64,000 nt of DNA from positions 744,001 through 808,000 of the forward strand of contig MU385722.1 of the NCBI GenBank assembly GCA_022497155.1. The letters are read 5' to 3'. Positions 44,966 through 58,210 of this stretch are shown piece after piece. This stretch comes from Whalleya microplaca. Taxonomy: Eukaryota; Ascomycota; Sordariomycetes; Xylariales; Xylariaceae. The stretch's first letter is position 1. Every line of letters starts with the position of its first letter. The position numbers and the translations under genes were made by a program. The notes beneath the pieces were generated by a model. The model was not told the origin of the DNA. It saw only the letters and a program-made list of their open reading frames with translations, and searched no databases.

Positions 44966-47689
44966 GCTAGCCTAAAGCCTGCGCTTTAAGCGGTGTACGG
45001 ACGGTTCTGTGAGCGGGCCAGTCCTGCTTCTGATGACCCTTCCCACACACTTCGCAGGACAGCGGCGAGGCGGGCACCACCCAGGTTGCGTCCACGAGCA
45101 GGTCCCTCTCGGTGGCCATTAGGTTACGTATAGGGACAACCAGTCGAGGCGGTTGATCAATCGGGGTGCATATGCTCCGGGAGGCGCAGATGCCCCTGAG
45201 AAAGAATAGACGGGAAAGGGGGCGCGGGTGAACGAGGTTAGGTAAAAGATGAGGAGCATGAAGAGAAGAGCAGTTTCAAACACCTTTAACTATCTGTAGG
45301 TATTGATGGCCAGTTTCAGGCCATGATGACTATGGCCAATTGCAGACATCAATAACCTCTTAAGCCATAAGCCTCGAACGGACAGTTCTCAGTAAAGCTT
45401 ACGATTAGAAGTCCAAGACATTCAAAGTAATCTACCTAGTGTATAATCTTACGCCGTAATTTGGCGCGTACAATTCCGGCCAGCCTCTGACGCGGCTCAG
45501 GTACACATTAGGTACATAATCCCTGATGCGTGTAAAACCTATTTAACGGGTTAGGGCTGGAGGTATGCAGTAAGCAGGTAAGCTTATTAATGACATGTCA
45601 TATTCATACTTCTTCCGGTTGAGATCGACCTGCTCTCCAGGTATTTCCAGGACCGAGAAGGCTTGGGTTCGGGTTTTCTCCCGCATTAGTGACCAACAAG
45701 GGCGAGGTCCGTGTGATATGTACCCCGGATTGTTTCTTCGGAGATCATGGATCAGGAACTTGGTTGCCTAGTGCTCATGTCATTTCAGCATCTATGTTGC
45801 ACTGAGTTATGGTCTCTAGAAGGCAAGACGGCCGAGTCGAACCTGGAAAAGCGCTGAAATGGCGGGGATCGTTGCGAAGATGCTCGCGTCAACCAAATCA
45901 AGACGCGGTTTTTACGATTCTTTAGTCCTGTTCATCAGGCATTACTTGCGAAACCCGTAAAGAGATTGGTAGGTAATATTCGCGGAGTTACTGGGGCATA
46001 ATTTTCGACTGCGGTTCTCGCCACTTGCCATCGGTCAAGGAGACTTACCGCGGCATAATATACACTGAGTGTGTACTATGTGAGCTTAACATCATGTTCT
46101 TAAGATAGCCACTATCTGTAGATTTCCTCCTTACCCCTATCCACTCCCTCAGAGCTGAAAAGAACCGTCTGGACTTCCCATATGAGAAGGAACCGAGATC
46201 TTCATGAGCCGGTTCTGGATGTTCTGGATTTCACCCTTGTCAGGTATCTCGATCTCCCGACGGCGTCAGTGTCATCTTTGCGGAAGGTGCAGGAGTTTGC
46301 ATAACGACTGGGCCTCATTCCCACGTATCCGATACGAGATGAGATCCGCGGATAGCTATCTCACAATTTGCATGTGACCGGCCGTCGCCACGGCCGACTG
46401 GCAGCATTACCTCCTAGGAAGCGCAGGGCCTCACCTAGATCATGGATGTGAAGGCGCGATGTGATATGATTAACGTCGGATTGAGCGGGAATTCGAGGGT
46501 ATATGCAAAGGATTCTTATCGCCTAGGTTCAGCCCTAGGCTCCTCTGGAGGTAGGTAAATGAAGCAAGGGGTTTATAGCTACTTGCTCTGTTCGGGAGCT
46601 CGGTGAACGGCCGCTATACTGATCTGCAAAGCTGTGTTCAAGCATCGGCCGCATTGCGGCTGGAATTACATGGGGTACTCTGAGCTGTAAAAAAAATATC
46701 GGCGAATCGGCTCATTCGTGTCAGCAGCGCAGCGGGCCGACCGTTCTTCGGCGATGTTCCTCTTAGCAACATAAACCTGTATACGGTACAGTTAGAACAA
46801 GCTTTTACATACTATGACAGAGACTCTTAGCGAAGTAAATTGCCTGAGGTGGCGAAACTATTCCCAGGTTTTTCGATGTTTATGGGTAGTAGGTGGAAAG
46901 GAGAAGAAGAGTTTCGCATGAGTTCAGGGGATGCCGATTGCAAATAGCTTTAAATTCCATGAACCAGGCAGGCCAGGGTCCGTGACGTCAGGTTCGAGCT
47001 ACTGCAGGAATATCACGCATAAATGGTCGTTTTTGGCGATGTTGGAGCAACGTGGCTGAGCCTCACTCCTAAACACCAACACTACCTTTCTGAACCAACT
47101 ACACGGCGGCGCTAGCAATTTATTCGGCTTTGCCGAAACCAATGCTCACAGTAAGTGAGGGATTTAGTGTAACGTTCGCGGAAAGTATCCAACTAAGGAT
47201 ACTCGAACCATAGGTAAAAGTGAAGCAGTCCATCAACACAAGAAGCTTGCGGCAACGACCACATGTAAATAAACCCAACCCATATTACCAAGTCACCAGT
47301 ATGTACATGGAAATACAAGGTCAAAACAAGGAAATAATCGTAACATGCGTGATCAAAGCGTCGTTATTCATACCAAACATCCACGCTTCGAGATCTGGTA
47401 TCTCCCTCGTACGGGTCGGCTGCCCTGCAAAGAGGATTGCCCGGAAATGAGATAACAAGGCATATCCAACAGATACTAGAATATCATACGGGGAGGTCCG
47501 AAAGTGAGCCATCAGATCTTATCATGGAAGTAGGTCGTGATTACCAATCCAACAATTAGCTCAGAACCGTCTTAACTCCTCCGGGACCACCGCCCGTACC
47601 TTGAACAGTGAGGACCCCTGAAACACCGCGGCTGTGCGTCTCACTCACTTGTCGAGTTCGAGCCGTCAATTTTTCACATCCGTCTTTGC
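44966..47689. other. Intergenic, no supported gene
   Basis: Possible further helicase-element debris to about 45.25 kb (GC-rich). After that no frame has a recognisable domain. Confidence 0.4.
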
Positions 47690-48649
47690 TTACCGACGAT
47701 GTTCAGGAGGAACATTGTCGCCATAGAAACCCCCTTGACCTTCAGCGGCCATGCAAGCTAGGCAGACCCCACCACCATAGACACGCGTATGTCGCTTCCA
47801 GCCTGCGCCCGAGTCGTCCATCACCGAAATAATCTCCCCCTTGACATCGATCTCCCTCGAATCAAGCGACTCGTGCGGTGCAAGGGGCAAAATAGGACTT
47901 GACGATGGGAATGAACTCGGCGAAAACGATGCTTCATCGTCTTCCGGGCTCGAGTGGGAGGGCCCAAGGGGTAGTACCTTCGTGTAAGATCTCCTTCTTG
48001 GGGTTGAAGGGGACGCTTGATTGTGAGAGAACACTGCCGAAGTTGACTCGGATGAGGATGGTGAACTGTAATCTGGGTTCGGCTGGTGAAAGAAGCTCGT
48101 GTCTACATCAGCCATAGTCGATGCCGCAACGCTCAGCCGGCGATCCTGGAAAGTGAAGGCTCCTGTCGAAAGAGTAGGTGGTGTCAGCGGTAGGGGCGGC
48201 GGAGGACCAGATTTGAGAACGAGTGGCATGCCTGCATCTGTGCTCAGCGAAGCTGTCATATCTTCACGAGGATCTTTTCTACTGCCTCGCTCCGAGGATC
48301 TGTTCCGATGGCCTGTACTTTGTCCCTGACTTAGACTCCTCTCTGCACCCAACTGAGTGACGCCCGAGGTCTGGTTGGTTGGCATAGTGCTGCTCTTGTT
48401 GCTGACTCCACGTGACTTCTCTGAAATCCAGAATACCTGCTTGGTGGTCGCATTAGCGTCCACCTCGCGGTGTAGGGCGCGCAAATGTGATTTATATCTC
48501 GTCCTATATGTAAAGCGTAATGCAAGGAGGAAGAGAAATCCCAGGATGGGGGGGCCGGTAATGCATAAGAGCCGCAGATAGCCTTTCGGTACTGAACCCA
48601 AGGTGACGTTACTCTGGACCTGCTGCAGAGGAAGATTGACTGCGGGCAT
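47690..48649 (-). CDS. Single-pass membrane protein of unknown function
   Basis: One exon of 319 residues from ATG at 48649. A single transmembrane helix lies near residues 24-47 (LLCITGPPILGFLFLLAL), followed by basic residues (RFTYRTRYKSHLR), suggesting a short outside N-terminus and a long cytosolic tail. The tail is Ser/Pro-rich and disordered, with a proline cluster (GPPPPLPLTPP) and possible phosphorylation sites (STPRRRS). The C-terminal block RVYGGGVCLACMAAEGQGGF followed by YGDNVPPEHRR looks like the conserved signature of a fungal-only family; that is from memory and unverified. No enzymatic motif is seen. Confidence 0.75.
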   Translation of the reverse strand: MPAVNLPLQQVQSNVTLGSVPKGYLRLLCITGPPILGFLFLLALRFTYRTRYKSHLRALHREVDANATTKQVFWISEKSRGVSNKSSTMPTNQTSGVTQLGAERSLSQGQSTGHRNRSSERGSRKDPREDMTASLSTDAGMPLVLKSGPPPPLPLTPPTLSTGAFTFQDRRLSVAASTMADVDTSFFHQPNPDYSSPSSSESTSAVFSHNQASPSTPRRRSYTKVLPLGPSHSSPEDDEASFSPSSFPSSSPILPLAPHESLDSREIDVKGEIISVMDDSGAGWKRHTRVYGGGVCLACMAAEGQGGFYGDNVPPEHRR

Positions 48650-49522
48650 GCTTGCTGTTTATGGAAACTAATAATACTATGTTGTCTTCTGTGCCGTTCT
48701 GGGGTCGGGCCTTCACTGATGTAGCTTGTACAACCAGCAATAAATTGAAGCTCCGGGGGGTTACGCCGGCATGTCGATCGGGACGACTTTGGAACCGAGC
48801 CAAGGAATCCCGCTGAGTAGAACGGGATTTGTTACGACGTATTAGGTGCGTGAGCACGGAGTCGCGAGGCTTGCAAAGTAGCGATGTGTAAGCTAGTGAC
48901 GGATGGATGAGCCGCGGCCGCTCCGTTGACAACCTGCTCAACCGACAAGGCTCCGCGGCCGACTTACACCTCACGAGCCTTGGGGAATATCAGGAGGTAA
49001 TCGGTTGTGCCTACAAGTAGTTGTAGAAGAAAAGGTGCTGCCCAGGATACGAAGAGAAGACCGGTCTTTAGCTCTTCCGCAGCATATATACGCAAAACCT
49101 TGGTGAAACCAAAGTTGACCACCCTTGCATTAGAATGGGCCGAAGAAAAGGTACCGTAGTTCTCTATAGAAAGACTAGGAAAGACCGCAGAGACGGGAGA
49201 TGAGGAAGGACTTATATGGAGAAGAGTTTGTACGAGAACTACACCGAGCCAGGCCCCATATCAGGTCTGACCTGAGAAATTCGAGGAATGCGACCTCTCT
49301 AAGAGGAATAGCGACGAGAGCAAACATTCCGAGCATCTGGGGAGGGTGTGAACGTAAGTGGGGAGGAGTGGATGTCGGAAAGTTGGTGCTTTCCTCTTCG
49401 AGGACCCGCCATCATCGTCAGTCAGCCTCAATTGAGTGCCCGAGACAGATGTAGATAGTGTTTTCGGGTCTAAGAGGGACGGAGATGCTATTGGATAGGC
49501 GAACCTTTCGTACTCGCACGAA

Positions 49523-49550
49523 GCGCGTAGCGCGTAGCGCGTAGTGTGTA
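49523..49550. repeat. Heptamer repeat (GCGCGTA)
   Basis: Three perfect copies of GCGCGTA and one variant, GTGTGTA. Confidence 0.9.
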
Positions 49551-51800
49551 GCGCGGCCCGAGTTCAGGACAGCCGTCCGTCATCTGGTGGCAGCACAAGG
49601 TTGGCCTAGCTGATATAGATGGGGATGTATTGAGTAATGGATGCTCGAATATGACAAGCCGAAAGCTACCTACCGGCCGGCTCCCAACAAGCACCTTTCC
49701 AGCCAGCCTCACCTCTTGTCATACTGCACGATAACCAAGCGATTACCGTGCATACGCAACCCAAGCAGGGCAGGACTACCTTGTGCGGGAACGCAGACGT
49801 AATTGACAGAGGCACAGAATTACAGATTCACCCCGTCAGCTTGGCTTCGTCCGGCGGCACGATGAACAGCGGGTTCCGAACAGACAGTATGAAAACGAGG
49901 ACCAGAGTATGACGAGACACAATGGGTGGAAGCCCAAAAAAGCAGAACATACATAATAGTTTGAATCAAACAACCTCTTCCAGAGGAGACCCATGTCGCA
50001 TTTCAGCCCAGTGAGACTCAAACTATGCGGACTTTCGCATTTCTATGTGGAGTATGTGGAGCTCTTACGAGCGTGATTTCGGCTGCGGTTTGTACGGGAG
50101 TATTCATTCTGGAACACATATTGCTCGGGCGCGCTGGGCCTTCGCAAGCGTCCAGGTTCTAGGTATCCATTCGCAGAACTTAGACGAGCTCACATACTCT
50201 CCACCGTTACACGAGCAGAAGTGGCTCATTCTGGTGTTGATGTGGTCTTCCAGGCCGCGTGAAATGTGACGCTCGAGCTAAACGTCAGCCTTTTGCGAAA
50301 AAAAAAGGTGAGATCCAGAGAACTCCACTGGTACATACATATCGCCCTACGGCGCTAGAGGAGGTCTGTGGCACTCACTAGACGATAGTTTTGGTCAACT
50401 CAGCTGAAGCACCGTCCAATAATCTGACTAGTAAGGGACGTCGAACCGGGGCGGGTGCTTGAACGATGCACGACATGTGAACGTGCACACTACAGATGCT
50501 CCTCAAAGCTGCACCTGACTTGATGCATGAGCCTGTGGTTAGCTGACATACCTATCCGTAGGCCTTGCGCGATGTGATGATCATTGCGACGAAGGCTTGG
50601 CAGGCTTGTACTATGTAAAAGCGCCTGGACCTATGCGTGCCTGTGTAGTGCAAAGTACATACATACCGTAGATGCTGACCTCAGGACGGGAACATATGTA
50701 TGAGTCTCGAGCAGCGCAACCCAATCCATTGAGATACCGATACGTGTGTAGATGGTTACCTAGAGGATGAGTGTCATCATTGGAGGGTCCATTGGGGCCG
50801 TCCCTTTGATGGCCGCAAAGCTATCAGGGTTTATCGACGAGGGTGAAGTCTAGAGTAAGTTAGTGTCGGATTTAGTGAACGAGGTTCAGCTGAGCTGACA
50901 TGAGATGAGCCCCTACATACTGCGTAAGCCCCCAACCGATCCCTGGCGACGCGGTCCCGAAGAGGCGATAGCATGACCTAATGGGAAGCGACTTGGCGTG
51001 GTAAAAGGAATGCCAATGTAGGCGAATAGAAGAGCAGAAACAAATTCGCGCTATGTAGATGGGAGGACGAGATAGCCGAGCACCTAGTATGTACATGTAA
51101 TGGCTCCTTCAGACCCGGAGGTGTGTGTATACGGTAACTTTGTTATGTATACGGAACAGCACGATGGCTTTCAAAGAATCAAGCTTTATTAAAGTCAACA
51201 CTGACGTCAAGTGTCTCTTTAATGAGGAGCGCCGATAGGGGAACGGAGAAGAGCTTATAACCTTGACTTCATACAAGTTACCACCATATGGAGCATGGGT
51301 AAGACCTACTACGAAGCTGGTTCATAGAGCCTATAAGAGCCCGTTGGTGATTTCTCCCTTGCAGATGAGAACTACAAGTGATCCATATCCATGTGGGAGG
51401 CATACCGCATACCATTGTAGCATGTGTGTGTGCCAGGGAAGACCTCTTCTCATGATACATCGGAAAGTCGTAATAGCAGTAATAATTCTCACTGGGGCCG
51501 TCGTTTTCGTTCTGCGTCTCAGTGCAACTTACATCCATAGGTATCATACATACAACTCGACGACGGCTGTTTCCTGTGGTTTCCTGTGTGGTGGCATACA
51601 TGTGCATGCATATGACGTGTAGGAAACGGCGATTCGCCCGCAACGGAGAGATATAGAGCCACTCGTGTCGACGGTGATCTTGGAAATAGTTGGTATGAAG
51701 AAAAAGAACTAACTACATAGAATCAGCGGTGGAACCAAGAACCCCTCCTCGAGGTCCCCTCCTCCTGTCAGTTGGGGGCGAAGGTTATAGTGCTCACGGG

Positions 51801-51827
51801 CAGCCGTACCAGCCGTACCAGCCGTAC
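51801..51827. repeat. Nonamer repeat (CAGCCGTAC) x3
   Basis: Three perfect tandem copies of CAGCCGTAC. Confidence 0.9.
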
Positions 51828-54800
51828 AGGCCATACGAAAGCCATGGATAGGCCTGTCGTGGCTCTGGGGGCTGCGGGAAAGGAAGACTGCAGCACTGCA
51901 GCAGGCCGTTCAGCTGAGCAGGACCCCGGTTAGGTGTCCCGATTCGTCAATCCGCCCTTCACCTCCTTTTCCCTCGCTGCGACGTGACCCCACAACCGAC
52001 AACTCTATTCATCCTGCCATCCACTTACAATACTGCTTCACTTCATGTCTCTAATCCGTATGATATGTATATTGACGCAATCTACACTACTATGTAACAA
52101 GTAATGTCCAAGTAAAGTAAAACCTGGTCTGATGAGGCTTTCGTTGTTTGAAAAAAATTATCTTCTCACGGGGTCCAAAGGCCTTGTTTTCTTTTCTTTT
52201 CTTTTCTCTCATTTGCCATCTACGCGGTCAAGTCGTCGTTGGGTCATGGATCGTGATCCCGCGGATCGCTGGTTGAGCATTCTCCATGAAAGCCGAGCGA
52301 TTGGTAACGAATCATGCCAATTGATTAACTGCCATCCCTCCAGTCCAGCCTTACCACCGACTCCGCAGATCCAGACCGCAGATCCAGAGAGGCTACTCAC
52401 GGCAGCCAGGCAGGCCAGGGTCGTTGTCTCGTCGAATCAGGCTTTTTAACCGCGCCAACAACCGCGATCGACGCCGGAATAAACCTGACCAGAGATCTTT
52501 GGCCCCCGTTTTTCCACTTCCCACTTCCCACTTCACCTGCCACGCCTGCCACGATGTTTATTTATTTATCCGCACCACAGTTTTATATAAGGCCATATTC
52601 TACACCGCCTCTGCACCATCGAGTTCCGCGCCTGGACGTGTCTGACTAGGGCCCTTGATGCTTGCAAAGTTGCCATCTCATATGATAGGGACACGCAAGC
52701 CTAGACCTAGCGAGTAGGGGTTGGGCGGAGCTAATAAGCCTCGCTGCGGAGCTCTTCAGGATTGAGGGGCTCGTCTCGTCTCGTCTAGTCAACACCGTTC
52801 GGATCCTTCTACATATGCGTAGGTTATCCATAGTGAGAGAAAAACCCATCAGCGTAGTCTTCTCTCTTATAAGGCCTATGCCATTGTGGTTGACCGCTTG
52901 CTCCATGTGCAAACGATGTGAGTGCTGGATATCCACTGGCGCTGTCAGGACGGGACCGGCCAGCATATGTGTACATGCGTTACGACATCCAGTGCCACGG
53001 TCACGACTTCGAGACTCTAGATAGCCCAAAGGGCTATGCCTCAATGAGGTTTCATCCGTTCTTTGTGCCCTTTCGGACTTCTGGATGAGGTAGTTGGCAA
53101 CAATACGACCGACCACTAGCCAACGTAGGTACCGTATATGACTAGAGCTAATTGTGCCCCCGACAGAAGCGAGCAACAGGAACGGGAACTTCGCTCGTCT
53201 CGGTTTTTCGTGTGGTCAAACTTTCTGCATTTTTATTTTTGGCTTTCCACGTCATCTGCTTTATAAGACTCTCGTGGGTGGATGCTGGCGGCGGCGGCGG
53301 CAAATTATATCGAACAAGGCGCTTAGTATCCCACCCCATACCATCCCATCCGTTGCATCCGCGGCTGCAATATCCAATAGCCGTCGTCCATGCCGCTTAT
53401 TACAGCAGATCCGATACCTGCGTATCCGATCATGTTCCTCTTACCCTCACCGTACTCGCTCCACTGCCGTACCCCGGTCCCCAATCACATTCGAGATCAT
53501 CACACGCCCTGCAGCATCTTCAGCCCTACGAGATTTAAGGTCCCTTGTCAATTGCCTGCACGAAGATCACTCATCAAATCCTTGGTCGATCCCGAGCCAC
53601 CGCAATTTCAATTGGTTGCACCTGTGAAGTCTAAGCAGAGTATGTTACACAGTCCCCCAAACCTCTCATCTCTACCAACCTCTAGAGTAGATCCGTATTC
53701 AGTTCAAACACACTTTCCAGAGTACCTTGTCACTGTGACGAGACCAGTCCTTGAACAAGAGTCATTGATAACTGTCGTTTCTTTTGAACGTAATATCGTG
53801 TAGGATTTGTTCGACGTTTATCACATAGCTTACCCGCAAAATGGTAAAGATGTGCTTCCTTCACTTGCTTCTACGCTATTATTACGTTGGCGAGCCTTTG
53901 ACTTTCTGTAGGATTTAAGCGATGCGAAGGAGCAGGGTCGTTTACTATCGCTAAGTGGCACAGTTCTGTCTGTGAACCGGAAAGATTTTTTTTTTTTTTT
54001 GTTGTTTTTATTCTATTTTCTGAGATGGCCATCTTACTGGTTGGTTTACGGTACCTATGGTACGCAACCTAGCTAGAGTGATATCGGCTCAACCTTTAGC
54101 ATATGAAATTTCTTTCGAAGGTTAAGCCCGTTTACGGTCTTTAGAAAAGACAGAAGAAACACCCCGATCATCCAAGCCTCAAACCTCAACAAATCCATTA
54201 TCATCACATGTCCTTCTTGAGCTTGCCCGCTTATCCGTCTCGATAGAAAGGGGTATATAACATGTTGGTTAAGACGAAAAACTTGAATTGGTGCATATAA
54301 ACAATGGTCAGTTGACTTATTCTCATATTATCTAAGTCCGAGCCTTGACAGATAGAGCACACATAATTGGCGGATTTACAATCTTAGAGCAAGCCCATCA
54401 GGTCACATTCTACCATTTTGACATGCTTTCAATCTTATTCAACCGTATAGAAAGCTCTCTTCTGTCTAAAACGCTTTTGATCGTCATTTGCGCGATATTT
54501 GACTTCGATCTTGTCTCTATCCTGTCGGGATTTGAAGAGAACTCCCTGCATCTGAGTCATGCCGTCAACAGCGCGACCAGAGCAGCCAGAACATCACCAT
54601 AAGTCCGAGGATGCCGAAGACAACCGTTGGCCACGGCTTGAAGTTTGCTTGCTTATTTGACTACCGGTATAGTTTTGATATCAATATCTCCTTGTCTAAG
54701 CTCGAGTCAGGTCAAGCTGAGATCAGCATCGATTCACAGTACCCACATAGCGAATACAATTCATAGCCCGACAGCATCGGGATCTGGTAACTTATCGAAG

Positions 54801-56761
54801 AATGAGACCAATGGTCACTTGCTAAATGTTCTTCAGCTTACACTTACTAGGTTGCAGTGAGAGAAGCTTAGGGTTGCAGGGCAGTCGTCCAAGTGGCTGC
54901 CATATAAGCCGTTGGGCACTTGTTGATATGGAACTACTACGATGATGCCCACGCCTTCCGCGGCCACCTTGTTGGCATGTCTTGGCACTCGTAAAGTAGC
55001 GCCTTAGATTGCTTATTGACGTCTGTGACCATATGTAGTAGATATGGGGGCCAGATGACGTGGAGTCTTATGCGGCACGCTCATCCGGGGTCCGATGTCT
55101 CTCACACAGATCCAACTAGGACCAACAAAGCATACATCGTCTATTACTAATGGGGACGCGATCCGGGGTTGTTGATCATTAGACTTCGACAGAACCCACG
55201 TGTCTTTAACCAAACACTCAAACATCAACTTTCTTGTAATGGCTTATTAGTCTACAGCACAAAGACGACCTCGCTCACATTAAAGACAGGCTTAAGGTCT
55301 ACCCGATCTAAGAAAGATATACTGGAGCTATGCAAGATCGCACACTTAGACTACATATGTATTAGTGCTTGGGCCAATGGAGGCTTATATACGGGTCTGT
55401 TACCTCGTACGTAGTGACTAGGCGACCAGTCAAAATTTGTGTTTTTCTCATATTATGTTAGACTATGTACATGCTGTTGATGAAGGAATGGATATCAAAT
55501 CGGGATTAAGTCGGATCAAAAGGAGCTGACAATAACGTTTTATTCGAGCGCAGTTGATTTGACATAGACCAAGGGAACCACTCGATATGTGCTACGTATC
55601 GCATGCTTGCTACAAGGTATAGCTAGAGCACTTGTTCATCGAAGCATGGCCTCGAAGAGGTAGGCATAAGAAGATTGAATATGAGAACAAAGAAGGTGCT
55701 TCTTTGATGTCGCCTCGGCAATTATTCAGGGTCTAGTCCCAAACAAAGAGCCTCAAATCTACACAAAGAGATTTCATTCAATTGTGCCTGGAGTATCTGG
55801 TCTAACAGGCACATTCGAAACACTTCCACCACAAAGCAGATTTGGATAGCCTTCGCTTGTTGGCTATGTGTAGGGGTTTGAACTGATGCCTGTTATATCG
55901 ACTGTATCACGATGCCTACAGATACAATGCAGATGACTCAGAAAACAAAGCAGGAATATATGGGTCATGTTCCCATGAACTCTTACACAGAAAAGTTGGT
56001 TCAGAGGTTGGTATATCGCAAGCTCAAGTCAAAGAATGGCCCATTAGTTTGGGAGGATGTTGGAAAACAAAATATCTGGTAGTGTTGGTGTTGCTGTTCG
56101 AAATACAGTTACTTAAATAACATTAAAGCTTCGTGCTCGAACGCCTACTCCTCGAAACTATGCTTCTAGAAAATAACGAGATCATAAAGTAACCCTTCTT
56201 ATACATTGACTCAATTGTGTTTTGTTCGAGGCGCTTTTCAAAGTGCCCCTGAGAACTACAAGTGCCGGCCACTATACATGGACATGATATGGGATACCTG
56301 AAGGCTTAATCTCGGTGTCTCTTTTGCCAGAATCTTCAAAGTAACCAGATATCCATCATATATCGACTAAACACAACGTACGAGCACCCGAAAGCGTTTG
56401 TTCAAATCATCAGAAGCTGACAAGCTCTCGTTGTCACTCCATTCTCTTCAGCCAGACTTCTTTTCAATACCTCGAGGATAATTGACAAACAGGTAGACGC
56501 TTGAGTTCATCATCGTCAGAAAGGACTGTCAGTTCAGTAACAGCACTACGATCACCTATGAGGTGATCAGCTGGAGGAGATCCACGGAACATTTGCCAGC
56601 GAATAGAGTATGGTGGTGCTCAAAATTCCTCTGCGATTCACCATAGAGACGTACCACAGATATCCATCCCGAATAACCACGCAGATACTAGTCGTTTAAC
56701 GAAAGAAGGTCCCAAGCGGGCTTTTGGGGCAACGCGAGGGACTTCGCCTATACCTTCATTA

Positions 56762-58210
56762 ATGGTAGATCCTCCACAAACTTCATCAGCTCCTCGACCC
56801 GGGCTCCAGGCACCCCTCCTTCAAAACCTGCCTCTTGGTAAACCAACGGGAGTTAATAGGGCTGAATTCCATCAAGCGTGGACTTCCTTTAATACACCAC
56901 AACATACAACAACGCCAGTCGAGAGACATACACAGCGTAGACAGCCCCAAGGGCTTTTAAGGCCAATTATCACAGACCTAATCAAGAAACCGATTCAGAG
57001 AATATCAACACCAAATAGGTCACTAAACGACGGAGGTCCAGAGCTCATCCCAACAACGGTGTCTCGAAGAGACAGAACACAAAATAGTAAAATGCCACAT
57101 ACACATGACCCCTCGGGATACCCCCAAGGTCAGAGCCCACAATCATCGATGAGGTCCAATCATAATCTCAGTCCGGTCAGTCTTGTAGGCTCTCTCGGGG
57201 ACGCAGACAACCGGGCCATCACCCCTGTCTCGGCAATCTCGGTTCACAATATGTCATCGCCATATGCGAGCAATAACGCTCCCATGCAACCGGCTACCAG
57301 GAGCGTAAGCAGGGAAAGCTTTGAAACTGCGCGACAAAACTCAGTTCGCCACGCTGGAAGTTTCCCGATCGAAAGAGCGCCCTCGCATCATTACGTTCCA
57401 AATCAGAATTTTCATTCAGTGCCAATTAACTCATTAGGCCGCATATCTGACAGAGTAGAACCATATGATGCTCATATCAGGGGAGGGAGTTCCGACACGC
57501 CTGCGAAGGAATATCCCTCACACCCAGACTGTGGCAAATGTAAAAATTTCGATGACAAAAGTAAGGTTCGAAAGGTACTGCACATCCTGAGCGAGGGCCA
57601 CTGGGGCGGCACCAAGATCTGGATACCCGAGACGCTCTGCCGGCTGGTGCTCCTGTTCTTCAGCATCGGACTGATCTGGTGCGAGACGCTGATCATGTCG
57701 CTCTGGATCGCGCCGTCGTCGGTCGACCGCGGGAGCTTCGAGTACGTCCAGCATGTGCTCGCCATCATCCTGGCTGTGCTGTCCTTCGCCTGGGTCTGCC
57801 TCTGCATGATCGCCACCGGGCAGACGGGTAGCCCGTTCTTCTTTCCCTTCGAGACGGTCTTCATGATCCTGTGGATCGTGCTGGCGGGGGCACTGAATAC
57901 ATCACATCTGGTCCCGGACGAAAAGCCTTACCCAGCGAATACGCCAGAGGGTGAAAAGGCCTACGTCATCCTTACCTCTGTGGCAGCTGGCGGAGCCATC
58001 TGCTTCTTCATAACCTGGTTCTATGGTGTTACTAGGATCCTGGCAGAGCTTGGCCCAGACTTCATGAATTTGATTGTTTGTTCCAGCAGTGCATCTTGGA
58101 AAACAGTTTGGGACGACTGGAAGACAATTGGAAATAAATCAGGGAAACCAAGTAAAGGGACACTACGTAAAAAAGGACAACAAGAAAGGGAACCAAGGGC
58201 GGAAGTTTAA
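56762..58210 (+). CDS. Four-transmembrane protein with long disordered N-terminus
   Basis: A single exon of 482 residues starting MVDPPQTSSAPRPG. Residues 1 to about 255 are polar, Ser/Pro/Asn-rich and disordered. A short Cys-containing motif, HPDCGKCKNF, precedes the membrane domain. Four hydrophobic segments follow: around LVLLFFSIGLIWCETLIM, VLAIILAVLSFAWVCLCM, FETVFMILWIVLAGAL and YVILTSVAAGGAICFFITWF. The tail is short and basic (GKPSKGTLRKKGQQ). The four-helix plan with cytosolic ends recalls MARVEL-type proteins, but I see no decisive motif. The membrane half is GC-richer than the N-terminal half, so the two halves evolve differently in codon use. Function unknown. Confidence 0.8.
   Translation: MVDPPQTSSAPRPGLQAPLLQNLPLGKPTGVNRAEFHQAWTSFNTPQHTTTPVERHTQRRQPQGLLRPIITDLIKKPIQRISTPNRSLNDGGPELIPTTVSRRDRTQNSKMPHTHDPSGYPQGQSPQSSMRSNHNLSPVSLVGSLGDADNRAITPVSAISVHNMSSPYASNNAPMQPATRSVSRESFETARQNSVRHAGSFPIERAPSHHYVPNQNFHSVPINSLGRISDRVEPYDAHIRGGSSDTPAKEYPSHPDCGKCKNFDDKSKVRKVLHILSEGHWGGTKIWIPETLCRLVLLFFSIGLIWCETLIMSLWIAPSSVDRGSFEYVQHVLAIILAVLSFAWVCLCMIATGQTGSPFFFPFETVFMILWIVLAGALNTSHLVPDEKPYPANTPEGEKAYVILTSVAAGGAICFFITWFYGVTRILAELGPDFMNLIVCSSSASWKTVWDDWKTIGNKSGKPSKGTLRKKGQQEREPRAEV

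Larger units (their letters stand above)
48650..56761. other. 8.1-kb intergenic region, no supported gene
   Basis: I found no recognisable gene. Candidate frames at 52646-53176 (minus), 53154-53627 and 53390-53803 (plus) overlap each other, lack domains and start at weak or non-ATG codons. Small tandem repeats: GCGCGTA-type units at 49523-49550 and CAGCCGTAC x3 at 51801-51827. A T-run lies at about 53986-54000. A CT-rich promoter-like stretch lies around 51940-52000. Confidence 0.4.

Noticed and set aside
52646..53176. 176-codon minus-strand frame
   Set aside because: No domain, non-ATG start, composition like surrounding intergenic DNA.
53154..53803. Two overlapping plus-strand frames of 157 and 137 codons
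   Set aside because: Overlap in different frames, no domain, Arg/Ser/Pro-rich text typical of non-coding C-rich DNA.
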